Assembly (NCBI GenBank): GCA_002410755.1
Contig: DHOL01000004.1
Coordinates: forward strand, 7,711 to 58,114
Length of the DNA: 50,404 nt
DNA from: Ruminococcaceae bacterium UBA5391
GTDB lineage: Bacteria > Bacillota > Clostridia > Oscillospirales > Acutalibacteraceae
Direction: 5' to 3'
A model generated the notes under the pieces. It searched no databases. It saw nothing but the letters and a program-made list of their open reading frames with translations, and had not been told where the DNA came from. Position numbers and translations under genes: made by a program. Of this stretch, positions 7,319 to 14,957 are shown in pieces. Numbering within the stretch: the stretch's first letter is position 1; the number at the start of each line of letters is the position of its first letter.

Positions 7319-8611
7319 ATGACGAAAAAGCCGTTTGTGTCAAAAGCACAGCTTGAGGAAATCATCAAGCAGTATCCAACACCGTTTTATCTTTACGATG
7401 AAAAGGGAATCCGTGAAAATGCCGAAAATGTAAAAAAAGCCTTTGCATGGAACCAGGGATACCGCGAATATTTTGCCGTAAAGGCGACGCCGAACCCATA
7501 TTTGTTGGAAATTATGAAGGAGGAGGGGTTTGGCACAGATTGCTCTTCCTATACAGAGCTGATGCTCTCCCACGCAGTAGGCTTTTCGGGGCATGACATC
7601 ATGTTTTCCTCAAACGAGACGCCAGACGCAGACTTTCTCCTTGCACGCAAGCTTGGAGCAATCGTCAACCTTGACGATTTTACGCATATTGATATTCTGA
7701 ACCGGCTCTGCGGTATTCCAGAAACAATTTGCTGCCGGTTTAACCCCGGCGGGATGTTCCAGGCAAGCAACGCAATTATGGACAACCCGGGGGAATCAAA
7801 ATATGGTTTTACGCGGAATCAGATTTTCGAGGGGTTCCGCCGTCTACAGCAGCTTGGTGTAAAGCAGTTCGGCATTCATGCGTTTTTGGCAAGCAATACG
7901 ACGGGCTGTGAGTACTACCCGGTGCTTGCACGGCAGCTTTTCCAACTTGCCGTTGAGCTACACCGTGAAACCGGTGCGCATATTGCGTTCATCAATCTTT
8001 CCGGTGGTGTCGGTGTCGCTTACCGCCCCGGCCAGGTTCCCGCCGATATCCGGAAAATCGGCCGGATGGTGCAGAAAACCTACGATGAAATCCTTGTACC
8101 GGAAGGAATGGGCGATGTTGCAATCTTCACCGAGATGGGACGGTTTATGCTGGCACCTTACGGCGTCCTGGTAGCAACGGCAATCCGGGAAAAACATATT
8201 TACAAGGAATATATCGGTCTTGACGCCTGTGCTGCAAACCTGATGCGCCCGGCTATGTACGGTGCATACCACCATATTACAGTCAGTGGGAAGGAAGGCC
8301 TTTCCTGTGACCATAAGTATGACATCGTAGGAGGGCTGTGTGAGAACAATGACAAGTTTGCCATTGACCGGATGCTGCCCAAAATTGACATGGGAGACCG
8401 CATTATTATCCAAGACGCCGGTGCGCACGGCCATTCAATGGGATACAACTATAATGGAAGGCTGCGCTCCGCTGAAATCCTGCTGAGGACTGACGGCACA
8501 GCAAAACTGATTCGCCGCGCAGAAACACCTGCCGATTACTTTGCAACATTGGACTTTCCAGGAAGCAGATACCCATTAAGTCGGCTTTTAAAGGCAGGCC
8601 AAAACACCTGA
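7319..8611 (+). CDS. Diaminopimelate decarboxylase-like PLP enzyme
   Basis: A 430-residue fold-type III PLP decarboxylase. The PLP lysine lies in FAVKATPNP and the phosphate-binding glycines in LSGGVGVAY. The second-subunit motif GLCENND matches the CESGD motif of diaminopimelate decarboxylase, and YNYNGRLRSAEIL matches its C-terminal substrate loop. It would convert meso-diaminopimelate to lysine. The usual histidine motif HIGSQ is replaced by HAFLASNTT, which marks a divergent subgroup, so another amino-acid substrate is possible. The ATG at 7319 is chosen because AAAGGA lies 11 bases ahead; the in-frame ATG at 7307 is inside that site. Monocistronic, with promoter and strong terminator. 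Confidence 0.82.
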   Translation: MTKKPFVSKAQLEEIIKQYPTPFYLYDEKGIRENAENVKKAFAWNQGYREYFAVKATPNPYLLEIMKEEGFGTDCSSYTELMLSHAVGFSGHDIMFSSNETPDADFLLARKLGAIVNLDDFTHIDILNRLCGIPETICCRFNPGGMFQASNAIMDNPGESKYGFTRNQIFEGFRRLQQLGVKQFGIHAFLASNTTGCEYYPVLARQLFQLAVELHRETGAHIAFINLSGGVGVAYRPGQVPADIRKIGRMVQKTYDEILVPEGMGDVAIFTEMGRFMLAPYGVLVATAIREKHIYKEYIGLDACAANLMRPAMYGAYHHITVSGKEGLSCDHKYDIVGGLCENNDKFAIDRMLPKIDMGDRIIIQDAGAHGHSMGYNYNGRLRSAEILLRTDGTAKLIRRAETPADYFATLDFPGSRYPLSRLLKAGQNT

Positions 8612-8621
8612 ACAAAAAAGT

Positions 8622-8690
8622 AAGCCAGCAGGGGCGGGGAAAACGCATAGAATAAACCGACGTTTTCTCCATCCCTGCTGGCTTTTTTTT
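8622..8690 (+). terminator. Terminator after the decarboxylase gene
   Basis: Outer stem 8622-8633 with 8673-8684 (12 base pairs), inner stem GGGGAAAACG with CGTTTTCTCC, then a run of eight T. Confidence 0.88.
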
Positions 8691-8718
8691 CTAGACCTGT
8701 CCCCAATTTGGGATACTG

Positions 8719-9918
8719 TCAGGCAGTTCCCCTGCTCTGGGGAAGAGGCTTTTTGTCATCTTTAGAATAAAGGGCCTTCAATACAATCGGCGTTACAATC
8801 GAGCTTACCACAATCAGAAGGATAACAGCGGTAAAGTATTTCGATTCCATCATTCCAACAGAGAGGCCTTTCTGCGAAACAATCAAGGCAACTTCACCAC
8901 GCGTCATCATGCCACAGCCGATTTTCATGCTGTCATTTTTATCGAATCCGCAGAGACGTGCCATGCCGCCGCAGCCAACGATTTTGCCAACCATGCCAAC
9001 CGCCACAAAGGCGAGGGAGAAGACAAGCACCCTCATGTCAAGGGTTCGGACATTGGTTTGAAGCCCAATGCTGGCAAAAAAGATCGGGCTGAAAATCATA
9101 TAGGAGCTGACATCCATTTTCCTTGTAATGTAATCCGAGTCATCAATCGAAGAAAGAATCACACCTGCAACATAGGCACCGGTGACATCCGCAACGCCAA
9201 ACCATTTCTCCGCGGCGAAAGACATTGCAAAGCAAAGCGCAAGGCCGGCAATCGGGATTCTTCTGGTATGTGGATGCTTTTTGTCAATCAGTTCAAAGAG
9301 CTTGTAAATAAGGTAGCCAATTACAAAAGCAAAGACAAAGAACAGAAGGATGTTGAGCAACACCAGGCCGATATTGGTTTTGGGATCACGGAAGCCGAGG
9401 ACAATCGTCAGGGCAATGATGCCAATGACATCATCAATAACGGCCGCACCCATGATTGTCGTGCCGACCAAACCCGACAGTTTACCAAGTTCTTGAAGCG
9501 CTTCCACAGTGATACTGACTGAGGTTGCGCCAAGAATTGTACCCATAAACAACGCTTTGTAGAACTGCTCTGCGTTCTGGCCATATCCGTAGAATGACAG
9601 GAACAGCCATGTGCCAAGCGCCATTGGGATAAGCACGCCCATCAGGGCAATCAAGGTTGCCTTAAGGCCGGTCTTCTTAAGCTGGTCGATGTTTGTCTGC
9701 AGCCCCGCCGTAAACATCAGGATAATAACACCGATTTCCGCCATGCCGGAGATAAAGTTGGACGTTTTTACCCACCCGAAGACACTTGGCCCAACCAGCA
9801 GCCCTGCAATAATTTCACCAGCCACTTGAGGCACGTTGATTTTTCGGGCAAGCAAACCGAATAGCTTTGCAATAATTATAATAATTGATAGATCGCGAAG
9901 AATTGATAACGTATCCAC
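8719..9918 (-). CDS. Cation:proton antiporter (CPA2 / KefB-NapA type), membrane domain only
   Basis: A 399-residue polytopic membrane protein with about 12 hydrophobic segments, typical of CPA2 Na+(K+)/H+ exchangers. Family features: INVPQVAGEIIAGLLVGPSVFG near the N-terminus, GATSVSITVEALQELG, the ion-site-like GAAVIDDVIG with paired Asp, and MMTRGEVALIV near the C-terminus. There is no TrkA-N/RCK domain after the membrane part, unlike KefB/KefC. It exchanges monovalent cations for protons at the cell membrane; the ion is not deducible. The start is GTG at 9918 with AAAGGA upstream. It lies 95 bases after rsmI on the same strand and could be cotranscribed; no own promoter is obvious. Confidence 0.9.
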   Translation of the reverse strand: MDTLSILRDLSIIIIIAKLFGLLARKINVPQVAGEIIAGLLVGPSVFGWVKTSNFISGMAEIGVIILMFTAGLQTNIDQLKKTGLKATLIALMGVLIPMALGTWLFLSFYGYGQNAEQFYKALFMGTILGATSVSITVEALQELGKLSGLVGTTIMGAAVIDDVIGIIALTIVLGFRDPKTNIGLVLLNILLFFVFAFVIGYLIYKLFELIDKKHPHTRRIPIAGLALCFAMSFAAEKWFGVADVTGAYVAGVILSSIDDSDYITRKMDVSSYMIFSPIFFASIGLQTNVRTLDMRVLVFSLAFVAVGMVGKIVGCGGMARLCGFDKNDSMKIGCGMMTRGEVALIVSQKGLSVGMMESKYFTAVILLIVVSSIVTPIVLKALYSKDDKKPLPQSRGTA

Positions 9919-10013
9919 TTAAACCATTTCCTTTCATTGCCTTTGCCCCCCTACCGGCATGGACAAACCCATACCTGCGGACAACTCTTCAGAATAACTC
10001 TTCCTAGCCGCTT

Positions 10014-10841
10014 TCACGAACCGGAAAGCACACGATATATTTCATTTTTTTTCTGTCCCGTCTCGGCTGCAGCGCGTTTTGCGGCCTCCGAAGTGGAAAG
10101 GCCCGCTGCAAGGTAACCCTGCGCTGCTGCAACAGCCTCATCCATCGTTTTCTGCGTACCGGACGGTGGAGGTGCGCCTTCAACGACAAGGACAAATTCG
10201 CCTTTTGCGCTGCCATCTGCATACCTTTGGGATGCTTCAGAGAGCGTTGTGCGCCAGACTTCCTCGTGAATCTTCGTCAGCTCCCGTGCAATGGCAACAC
10301 GCCGGTCTCCCAGCGCCAAAAGCAGGTCCGCAAGCGTCCCTGCAAGCTTATGCGGCGCTTCATAGAAAATAATTGTACGTCGTTCTCCCTTGAGCTCTTC
10401 CAGCCGCTCCCGGCGGCTTTTTTTGTTTACACTGAGAAATCCTTCAAAGGCAAAGCGCCCTGTTGGGAGGCCGGAAACCGCAAGCGCGGAAACAACAGCG
10501 CTCGGGCCTGGCACAACATAGACCGGGATGCCTTTCTCCGCACACTGTGCAACAAGCAGTTCCCCCGGATCCGAAATTGCAGGCATCCCAGCGTCGGAAA
10601 CAAGGGCGCATGTTTCACCCGCTTCCATCCTGGCGCAGATAGGCCCGCCGCGCTGGTATTTGTTGTGCTCAAAGTAGCAGACAAGCGGTTTCCGGATATC
10701 AAAATGGGTCAGGAGCTTTCTCGTGACTCGTGTATCCTCGGCTGCAATAAAATCCGCTTCCCGGAGGGCTTCCACTCCGCGTGGGGAAAAATCCGAAAGG
10801 TTGCCAATCGGCGTACCGACTACAACAAGTTTTCCACTCAC
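10014..10841 (-). CDS. rsmI: 16S rRNA (cytidine1402-2'-O)-methyltransferase
   Basis: RsmI, 275 residues, an SAM-dependent tetrapyrrole-methylase-fold enzyme that 2'-O-methylates C1402 in the ribosomal P site. Recognisable segments are LVVVGTPIGNLSDFSPRG, AAEDTRVTRKLL, the glycine-rich ALVSDAGMPAISDPGE and VPGPSAVVSALAVSGLP. The start is GTG preceded by AAGGAGGG, and GTGA overlaps the trmN6 stop by 3 bases, so the two are coupled. This order (trmN6 then rsmI) is the Firmicute yabB-yabC arrangement. Length is normal. Confidence 0.95.
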   Translation of the reverse strand: MSGKLVVVGTPIGNLSDFSPRGVEALREADFIAAEDTRVTRKLLTHFDIRKPLVCYFEHNKYQRGGPICARMEAGETCALVSDAGMPAISDPGELLVAQCAEKGIPVYVVPGPSAVVSALAVSGLPTGRFAFEGFLSVNKKSRRERLEELKGERRTIIFYEAPHKLAGTLADLLLALGDRRVAIARELTKIHEEVWRTTLSEASQRYADGSAKGEFVLVVEGAPPPSGTQKTMDEAVAAAQGYLAAGLSTSEAAKRAAAETGQKKNEIYRVLSGS

Positions 10842-11605
10842 AGATGTCCCTCCTTATAATTGCCGTAAATTTGGGCCATTTCCTCCGAAAGGCACCCGTC
10901 TGCATTTTCCATGAGCAGGACAGGTTCCACCGACATTCCTGACCTGCCTCCGCGGTTTGCCTGAAGCAGAAACAGAAATGGGGCGGAGCCTTTCCGATGC
11001 TGCACAAAACGCAGGCGTTTTGGTTCCAGGCCGTTCTCATGCAGGGCAAGCATTGTCTCACAGAGGCGCTCCGGGCGCATACAGCAGAAAAAGCGGCCTC
11101 CCCAGCGCAGAAGAGACGCTGCGGCCTCGGCAAAGCCGCCAAACGGACATCCTGTTTCATGGCGGGCAAGCCGTTCGCTCTCTGCGGCACTCGGCACCCC
11201 TGCCCCATCCGCCGTGTAAGGTGGATTGCATGCAACAGTATCAAAGCTGCCCGGAGAAAGGCCTGCCCCACACAGCATTCGGACATCACGCTCCACAACA
11301 TGCACTGTGCCTTCCAATCTACACAGTTCCACTGAACGCCTTGTCATTCCACAGGCAACAGGCTGAAGCTCAACAGCCCATACGGCTTTCGGGGTTGCAC
11401 GCGTGCACCAGAAAAGGGGAATCGTTCCGCATCCGGTGCCAAGGTCTGCGCAGGTTTCCCCTTTTTTCGGCAGGGAATACCATGCCAGCAGGACTGTGTC
11501 GGTATTAAAGGAATAACCATTGCCAATGATGACCGGCACATCTTTTGAAAGGTATTCCAGTGTTTCCCCTGCTTTCAGATATTTTTCTTTTCTGCTAACA
11601 TTCAT
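10838..11605 (-). CDS. trmN6: tRNA1(Val) (adenine37-N6)-methyltransferase-like (TrmN6/YabB family)
   Basis: A 255-residue class I SAM methyltransferase. Motif I is CADLGTGCGTIPL, and the catalytic N6-adenine motif CNPPYT is present. The N-terminal YLSKDVPVIIGNGYSFNTDTVLLA matches the YabB/TrmN6 group, which methylates A37 of tRNA1(Val) in E. coli. The ribosome site GAGAGGGATGG precedes the ATG. Followed by rsmI with an overlap, as in Bacillus. A hairpin terminator separates it from the ferredoxin gene upstream. The exact tRNA target in Gram-positives is inferred from the family. Confidence 0.88.
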   Translation of the reverse strand: MNVSRKEKYLKAGETLEYLSKDVPVIIGNGYSFNTDTVLLAWYSLPKKGETCADLGTGCGTIPLFWCTRATPKAVWAVELQPVACGMTRRSVELCRLEGTVHVVERDVRMLCGAGLSPGSFDTVACNPPYTADGAGVPSAAESERLARHETGCPFGGFAEAAASLLRWGGRFFCCMRPERLCETMLALHENGLEPKRLRFVQHRKGSAPFLFLLQANRGGRSGMSVEPVLLMENADGCLSEEMAQIYGNYKEGHL

Positions 11606-11629
11606 TCCATCCCTCTCAGAGAAGAAAGG

Positions 11630-11664
11630 AAGGACGGAGCGTTCTGTTCTTACGCTCCGTCCTT
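11630..11664 (-). terminator. Terminator after the ferredoxin gene
   Basis: Perfect 13-base-pair stem (11630-11642 with 11652-11664); on the minus strand it is followed by TTCTTCTCT. Confidence 0.7.
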
Positions 11665-11679
11665 AGTTTTGCGGATTAA

Positions 11680-11850
11680 TCAGGCCTGCTTTGGCGCGCC
11701 TACCGGGCAAACACTAGCACAGGTTCCGCACTCCGTACACTTATCAGGATCAATTACGAACTTGCCGTCACCTTCGGAAATAGCATTGACTGGGCATTCA
11801 CCTGCACAGGAACCACAGGAAATACATTCATCACCAATCTGATATGCCAT
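11680..11850 (-). CDS. 2[4Fe-4S] ferredoxin
   Basis: A 56-residue clostridial-type ferredoxin. The first cluster motif has Cys9, 12, 15 and 19 and the second Cys38, 41, 44 and 48, each in the CxxCxxC...CP pattern. The start ATG at 11850 follows GGAGG by 9 bases. It carries electrons at low potential for enzymes such as the pyruvate:ferredoxin oxidoreductase encoded further along this window. It has its own promoter (11880-11907) and terminator, so it is a monocistronic insertion between ricT and trmN6, genes that otherwise follow the conserved Firmicute order. Confidence 0.95.
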   Translation of the reverse strand: MAYQIGDECISCGSCAGECPVNAISEGDGKFVIDPDKCTECGTCASVCPVGAPKQA

Positions 11851-11879
11851 GCTGAGACACCTCCATCTTATTTGTCTTC

Positions 11880-11907
11880 ATTGTACCATAAAGCTTTAGA
11901 ATTGCAA
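11880..11907 (-). promoter_or_regulatory. Promoter of the ferredoxin gene
   Basis: On the minus strand TTGCAA (11902-11907), 16 bases, TACAAT (11880-11885) with a TGG extended -10. Start point near 11872, about 20 bases before the gene. Confidence 0.7.
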
Positions 11908-11914
11908 GTAATTT

Positions 11915-12787
11915 TTATTTTTTGTCTTCCGTCGCTTCGTGCCCGTCCGGCTCAGCCTTTGGGGCACTGGAACGGCCATCTTTCAGTACCTTAACCTTTT
12001 TGGCCGGGAAAAGATGCGCATTGGCTTCGGGCGCTGAGTCCAGCTTGACGGTAACTTCACCAACCAGCGGGTTGCGGTCCGTCACAACGCCCTTTCCTTC
12101 TTCCGTCATTACAACAGAATTAACAGGCGGTATCTCGCGGTTCAGCTCAACATAAGCCTCCTGTTCATATTTTAGACAGCACATCAGGCGCCCACAGATA
12201 CCGGAAATCTTGACGGGGTTAAGGGACAGCCCCTGCTCTTTTGCCATTTTGATGGAAACGGGCTGGAACCCGTTCAGAAATGTAGAACAGCAAAATGGCC
12301 TGCCGCACACGCCAATCCCACCGGTCATCTTCGCTTCATCGCGCACGCCAATCTGCCGAAGTTCTATGCGCGTGCGAAAAACAGACGCAAGGTCTTTTAC
12401 TAACTCACGGAAATCGACGCGGCCGTCCGCCGTAAAATAGAAGAGAATTTTCGAGTTGTCAAACGTATATTCCACACCGACAAGCTTCATTTCAAGCTTA
12501 TGGGCCTTGATTTTTCGCAGACAGATGTCAAACGCAGACTTCTCTTTTTTATGGTTTTCTTCTACATGTTTAAGGTCGTCTTCCGTTGCCACCCGAATCA
12601 GCTTCCGCAGCGGCTGGACAATCCGATCATCGCTGACTGTGCGGTTTCCCATTGTCACTTCGCCGCACTCGACACCGCATGCTGTTTCAACAATAACCCG
12701 ATCGCCCTTTTTCAGGTCATTCCCATCTGGATCAAAATAATACATTTTTCCAATATTTTTAAAACGAACCCCGATGACTTCAGCCAT
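11915..12787 (-). CDS. ricT: RicT/YaaT, PSP1-domain protein of the RNase Y regulatory complex
   Basis: A 290-residue PSP1-domain protein. In Bacillus RicT (YaaT) forms the Y-complex with RicA and RicF, carries Fe-S clusters and steers RNase Y in mRNA processing, affecting sporulation, competence and biofilm. The typical cysteine cluster is present: GGIGVCGRPFCCSTF and SGICGRLMCCLKYE. The N-terminal domain with VIVETACGVECGEV also matches. The ribosome site GGGAGG precedes the ATG. It follows holB by 23 bases, so it is part of the darA-holB-ricT unit. Partners RicA and RicF are not in this window. The C-terminal 35 residues are charged and variable. Confidence 0.94.
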   Translation of the reverse strand: MAEVIGVRFKNIGKMYYFDPDGNDLKKGDRVIVETACGVECGEVTMGNRTVSDDRIVQPLRKLIRVATEDDLKHVEENHKKEKSAFDICLRKIKAHKLEMKLVGVEYTFDNSKILFYFTADGRVDFRELVKDLASVFRTRIELRQIGVRDEAKMTGGIGVCGRPFCCSTFLNGFQPVSIKMAKEQGLSLNPVKISGICGRLMCCLKYEQEAYVELNREIPPVNSVVMTEEGKGVVTDRNPLVGEVTVKLDSAPEANAHLFPAKKVKVLKDGRSSAPKAEPDGHEATEDKK

Positions 12788-12810
12788 ATTATCCTCCCGG
12801 ATTCAACCAA

Positions 12811-13680
12811 TCACCGGCCTGCCGCAGTGCGGAGTTCCACACAGTAAACGGCTGCCAGCAATGCAATATTTGCGTTCTGTATCAGTTCACCAAGGGCCTT
12901 CACAGTCACTTCATCCATGCGGCAAAGGCTGAGGCGCGTAAGCCCCCTGCAAAGTGCGCTGACTGTTTCTTCCCTGCCGGAAAGGCAGCTTGTTCCTCCG
13001 GAGCGCCTTACCAGGGCATCGCGGAAAAGCAGGTTCATCTGCCGCAGCACCCCTCGGAATTTCTCCCGGCTGCCAAGAAGCTCCGACGAAGCAAACTGAA
13101 GCTCTGCTTCACCTGAAGCAAGCACTGCTCGGGCCAGCTTTTCGGCAAGAGACCAGTCTGCCGGCAGGGTGCCGCCCGAAACGGAGAAAACCTGTACACG
13201 GGAGCGAACTGTCGGCAGAAGTGCCGCAGCACTTGTCGCCGTCAGTACAAACAGCACATTCTCCGGCGGCTCTTCCAACACTTTCAGCAGTGCATTTTGG
13301 GAAACTTCCGACATATTCTGTGCACCAAGCAGGACAAAGACCTTTCTCGGCGCCTCGTTTGGGCGGATAAACGCATCCGAGCGAATTTTCCGGATTACGT
13401 CCACCGGGAATGCACGCGGATCGTCATCACCGTTTACCGTCAGGATATCCGGGTGTGAGCCTGCAAGTGCCTTGATACATCCAGCGCACCTGCCGCAGGG
13501 CTTATCCCCTTCCGAAAGGCAAACTGACGCACGTGCAAGCACAGCAGCAAGGGCGTTGGTCCCGCTCCCCTGCTCCCCCTCCAGAAGTACGGCATGGGGC
13601 ATATGCCCGCCGGAAAAAGCCAGGGAAAGCGCCCGGCGGGCCTTCTCATCACCTTCCGTCCCGTCAAAATGCAGGCTCAT
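12811..13680 (-). CDS. holB: DNA polymerase III delta' subunit
   Basis: A 289-residue clamp-loader AAA+ protein that helps load the sliding clamp. The zinc module is visible as Cys54, 62, 65 and 68 (CLSEGDKPCGRCAGC). The sequence SQNALLKVLEEPPENVLFVL is the best family signature. The Walker A position (GEQGSGTNALA) lacks the lysine, in line with delta' being a non-hydrolysing subunit, and the SRC arginine-finger motif appears as SRVQ. ATGA overlap with darA (4 bases) indicates coupling; no strong ribosome site of its own is seen. Confidence 0.92.
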   Translation of the reverse strand: MSLHFDGTEGDEKARRALSLAFSGGHMPHAVLLEGEQGSGTNALAAVLARASVCLSEGDKPCGRCAGCIKALAGSHPDILTVNGDDDPRAFPVDVIRKIRSDAFIRPNEAPRKVFVLLGAQNMSEVSQNALLKVLEEPPENVLFVLTATSAAALLPTVRSRVQVFSVSGGTLPADWSLAEKLARAVLASGEAELQFASSELLGSREKFRGVLRQMNLLFRDALVRRSGGTSCLSGREETVSALCRGLTRLSLCRMDEVTVKALGELIQNANIALLAAVYCVELRTAAGR

Positions 13681-14000
13681 ACTTTCTCAAACCGCTCCAC
13701 ATTCAGCACGAAAATGGTGGAACCGCCCACCGTCACTTCAACAGGGTATGAAGAATACATGCCCATATCCATGGAAGCTGTGTTTGGCACAAGCTGGGTA
13801 CGCCGGCGGCTCTGCTTTGCAATAATTTCAACGACACGGTCAATCTTGTCATCATCTGTGCCAACAAGGAAAGTTGTATTCCCGGATTTTAGGAATCCAC
13901 CCGTTGTTGCCAGCTTGGTTACGGAGAATCCGTCCTTCGTCAGCGCAACGGAAACATTCGAGCTGTCGTCACTGTTTACAATGGCCATGACAAGTTTCAT
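13677..14000 (-). CDS. darA: Cyclic di-AMP receptor DarA/PstA (YaaQ family)
   Basis: A 107-residue PII-like protein that binds c-di-AMP in Firmicutes; the downstream effect is not known. Family signatures are MKLVMAIVNSDDSS at the N-terminus and KLATTGGFLKSGNTTFLVG, which includes the ligand-binding loop. The ATG at 14000 is chosen because it gives the standard N-terminus and follows AAAGGGGAG; the frame is open 11 codons further upstream. It heads the darA-holB-ricT unit, the same order as yaaQ-holB-yaaT in Bacillus but without tmk and yaaR. Confidence 0.94.
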   Translation of the reverse strand: MKLVMAIVNSDDSSNVSVALTKDGFSVTKLATTGGFLKSGNTTFLVGTDDDKIDRVVEIIAKQSRRRTQLVPNTASMDMGMYSSYPVEVTVGGSTIFVLNVERFEKV

Positions 14001-14172
14001 ACCGAATCTTCTCCCCTTTCGGGCGGTACCCATGCCTGCCGCCTTTTTTGTTTTTCAAGAAAAGGATATGCAGTTTCTGTTATTATTTTACCACTTTCAT
14101 CTTTAAAAAGCCATACTCATGCAAAAACTCGGCCGCTTCCGCCACCACACGCTCACCGGGCAACACAGCAGC

Positions 14173-14754
14173 CTATTCCTGTTCATCAAGCGTCAGGCTG
14201 TAGGATGGCAGGAAATCCGAAAGGAAAAAATCGGCTTCGGGCAGGTGCATCTCTTCCACTGTCCGGCGGAGCGATGCTTCGGCGCTTGCAAACTCTTTGT
14301 TTCCCATACGCTTCTCCTCAACACATTTGATTATGGCAGAAATCTTGTCCGCAGCCTTCACAAGCGGAAGGAGCTCCCTGTCGGAAGGGAGCGGTTCGCC
14401 GAGCAGGGGACGGTAAGCCGGCTTCATGTCGTCCGGCAGGAAACCGAGCAGGCGGTCCCGCGCAACTTTTTCCACCTTGCGGTAAGCAGAGCGGATTTCC
14501 GGATCGTAGTATTTTACGGGGGTCGGCATGTCGCCCGTCAGAATTTCGGTCGAGTCATGGAAAAGTGCAAGCAGTGCCGCGCGCTCTTCATCAACGTGGC
14601 CGCCGAAACGCGTATTGCGAATTACAGCAAGTGCATGGGCGATGACTGCCGTCTCAAAGCTGTGCTCACAGAGATTCTCATTTCTCGTGTTGCGCATCAG
14701 CCCCCAGCGGTAAATGTTTTTCATGCGGGAAAGCATGGCAAAAAAGTGGTGCAT
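14173..14754 (-). CDS. yfbR: 5'-deoxynucleotidase of the YfbR family (HD domain)
   Basis: A 193-residue HD-domain phosphohydrolase close to E. coli YfbR, which dephosphorylates deoxyribonucleoside 5'-monophosphates. The N-terminus HHFFAMLSRMKNIYRWGLMR, metal ligands His31 in CEHS and His66-Asp67 in LFHDSTE, and the segment LTGDMPTPVKYY match closely. The C-terminus PSYSLTLDE also matches. Length is typical (199 in E. coli). AGAGG precedes the ATG. It has its own promoter (14798-14825) and lies 172 bases from darA, so it is probably a separate unit. Confidence 0.92.
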   Translation of the reverse strand: MHHFFAMLSRMKNIYRWGLMRNTRNENLCEHSFETAVIAHALAVIRNTRFGGHVDEERAALLALFHDSTEILTGDMPTPVKYYDPEIRSAYRKVEKVARDRLLGFLPDDMKPAYRPLLGEPLPSDRELLPLVKAADKISAIIKCVEEKRMGNKEFASAEASLRRTVEEMHLPEADFFLSDFLPSYSLTLDEQE

Positions 14755-14797
14755 TTTCTAGAACCTCTTTTCAGGCTTTCTTGTTTCTTCGTTTCAA

Positions 14798-14825
14798 ATC
14801 ATAGTGGTTTTCATGTGAAATTCAA
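14798..14825 (-). promoter_or_regulatory. Promoter of yfbR
   Basis: On the minus strand TTGAAT (14820-14825), 16 bases, TATGAT (14798-14803), about 40 bases before the gene. Confidence 0.5.
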
Positions 14826-14875
14826 TACAAAATCGAATTTTTCATTGATTTATCCATTGTTTGGACAAATTCTCA

Positions 14876-14884
14876 TGCTATAAT
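14876..14884 (+). promoter_or_regulatory. Extended -10 promoter of the YfhO-like gene
   Basis: TGCTATAAT (14876-14884) with a partial -35, TTGTTT, 16 bases before the hexamer. It diverges from the yfbR promoter. Confidence 0.6.
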
Positions 14885-14957
14885 AGATAAAATTCTGATA
14901 ATTGAATGGAAGCCAGCGGAAGGACTCATCAAAGCAATGGATAAGGGAGGCAGCACA

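Noticed and set aside
13800..14172. Short frames between darA and yfbR
   Set aside because: The only candidates have fewer than 20 codons or lack a ribosome site; the stretch is best seen as the upstream region of darA.
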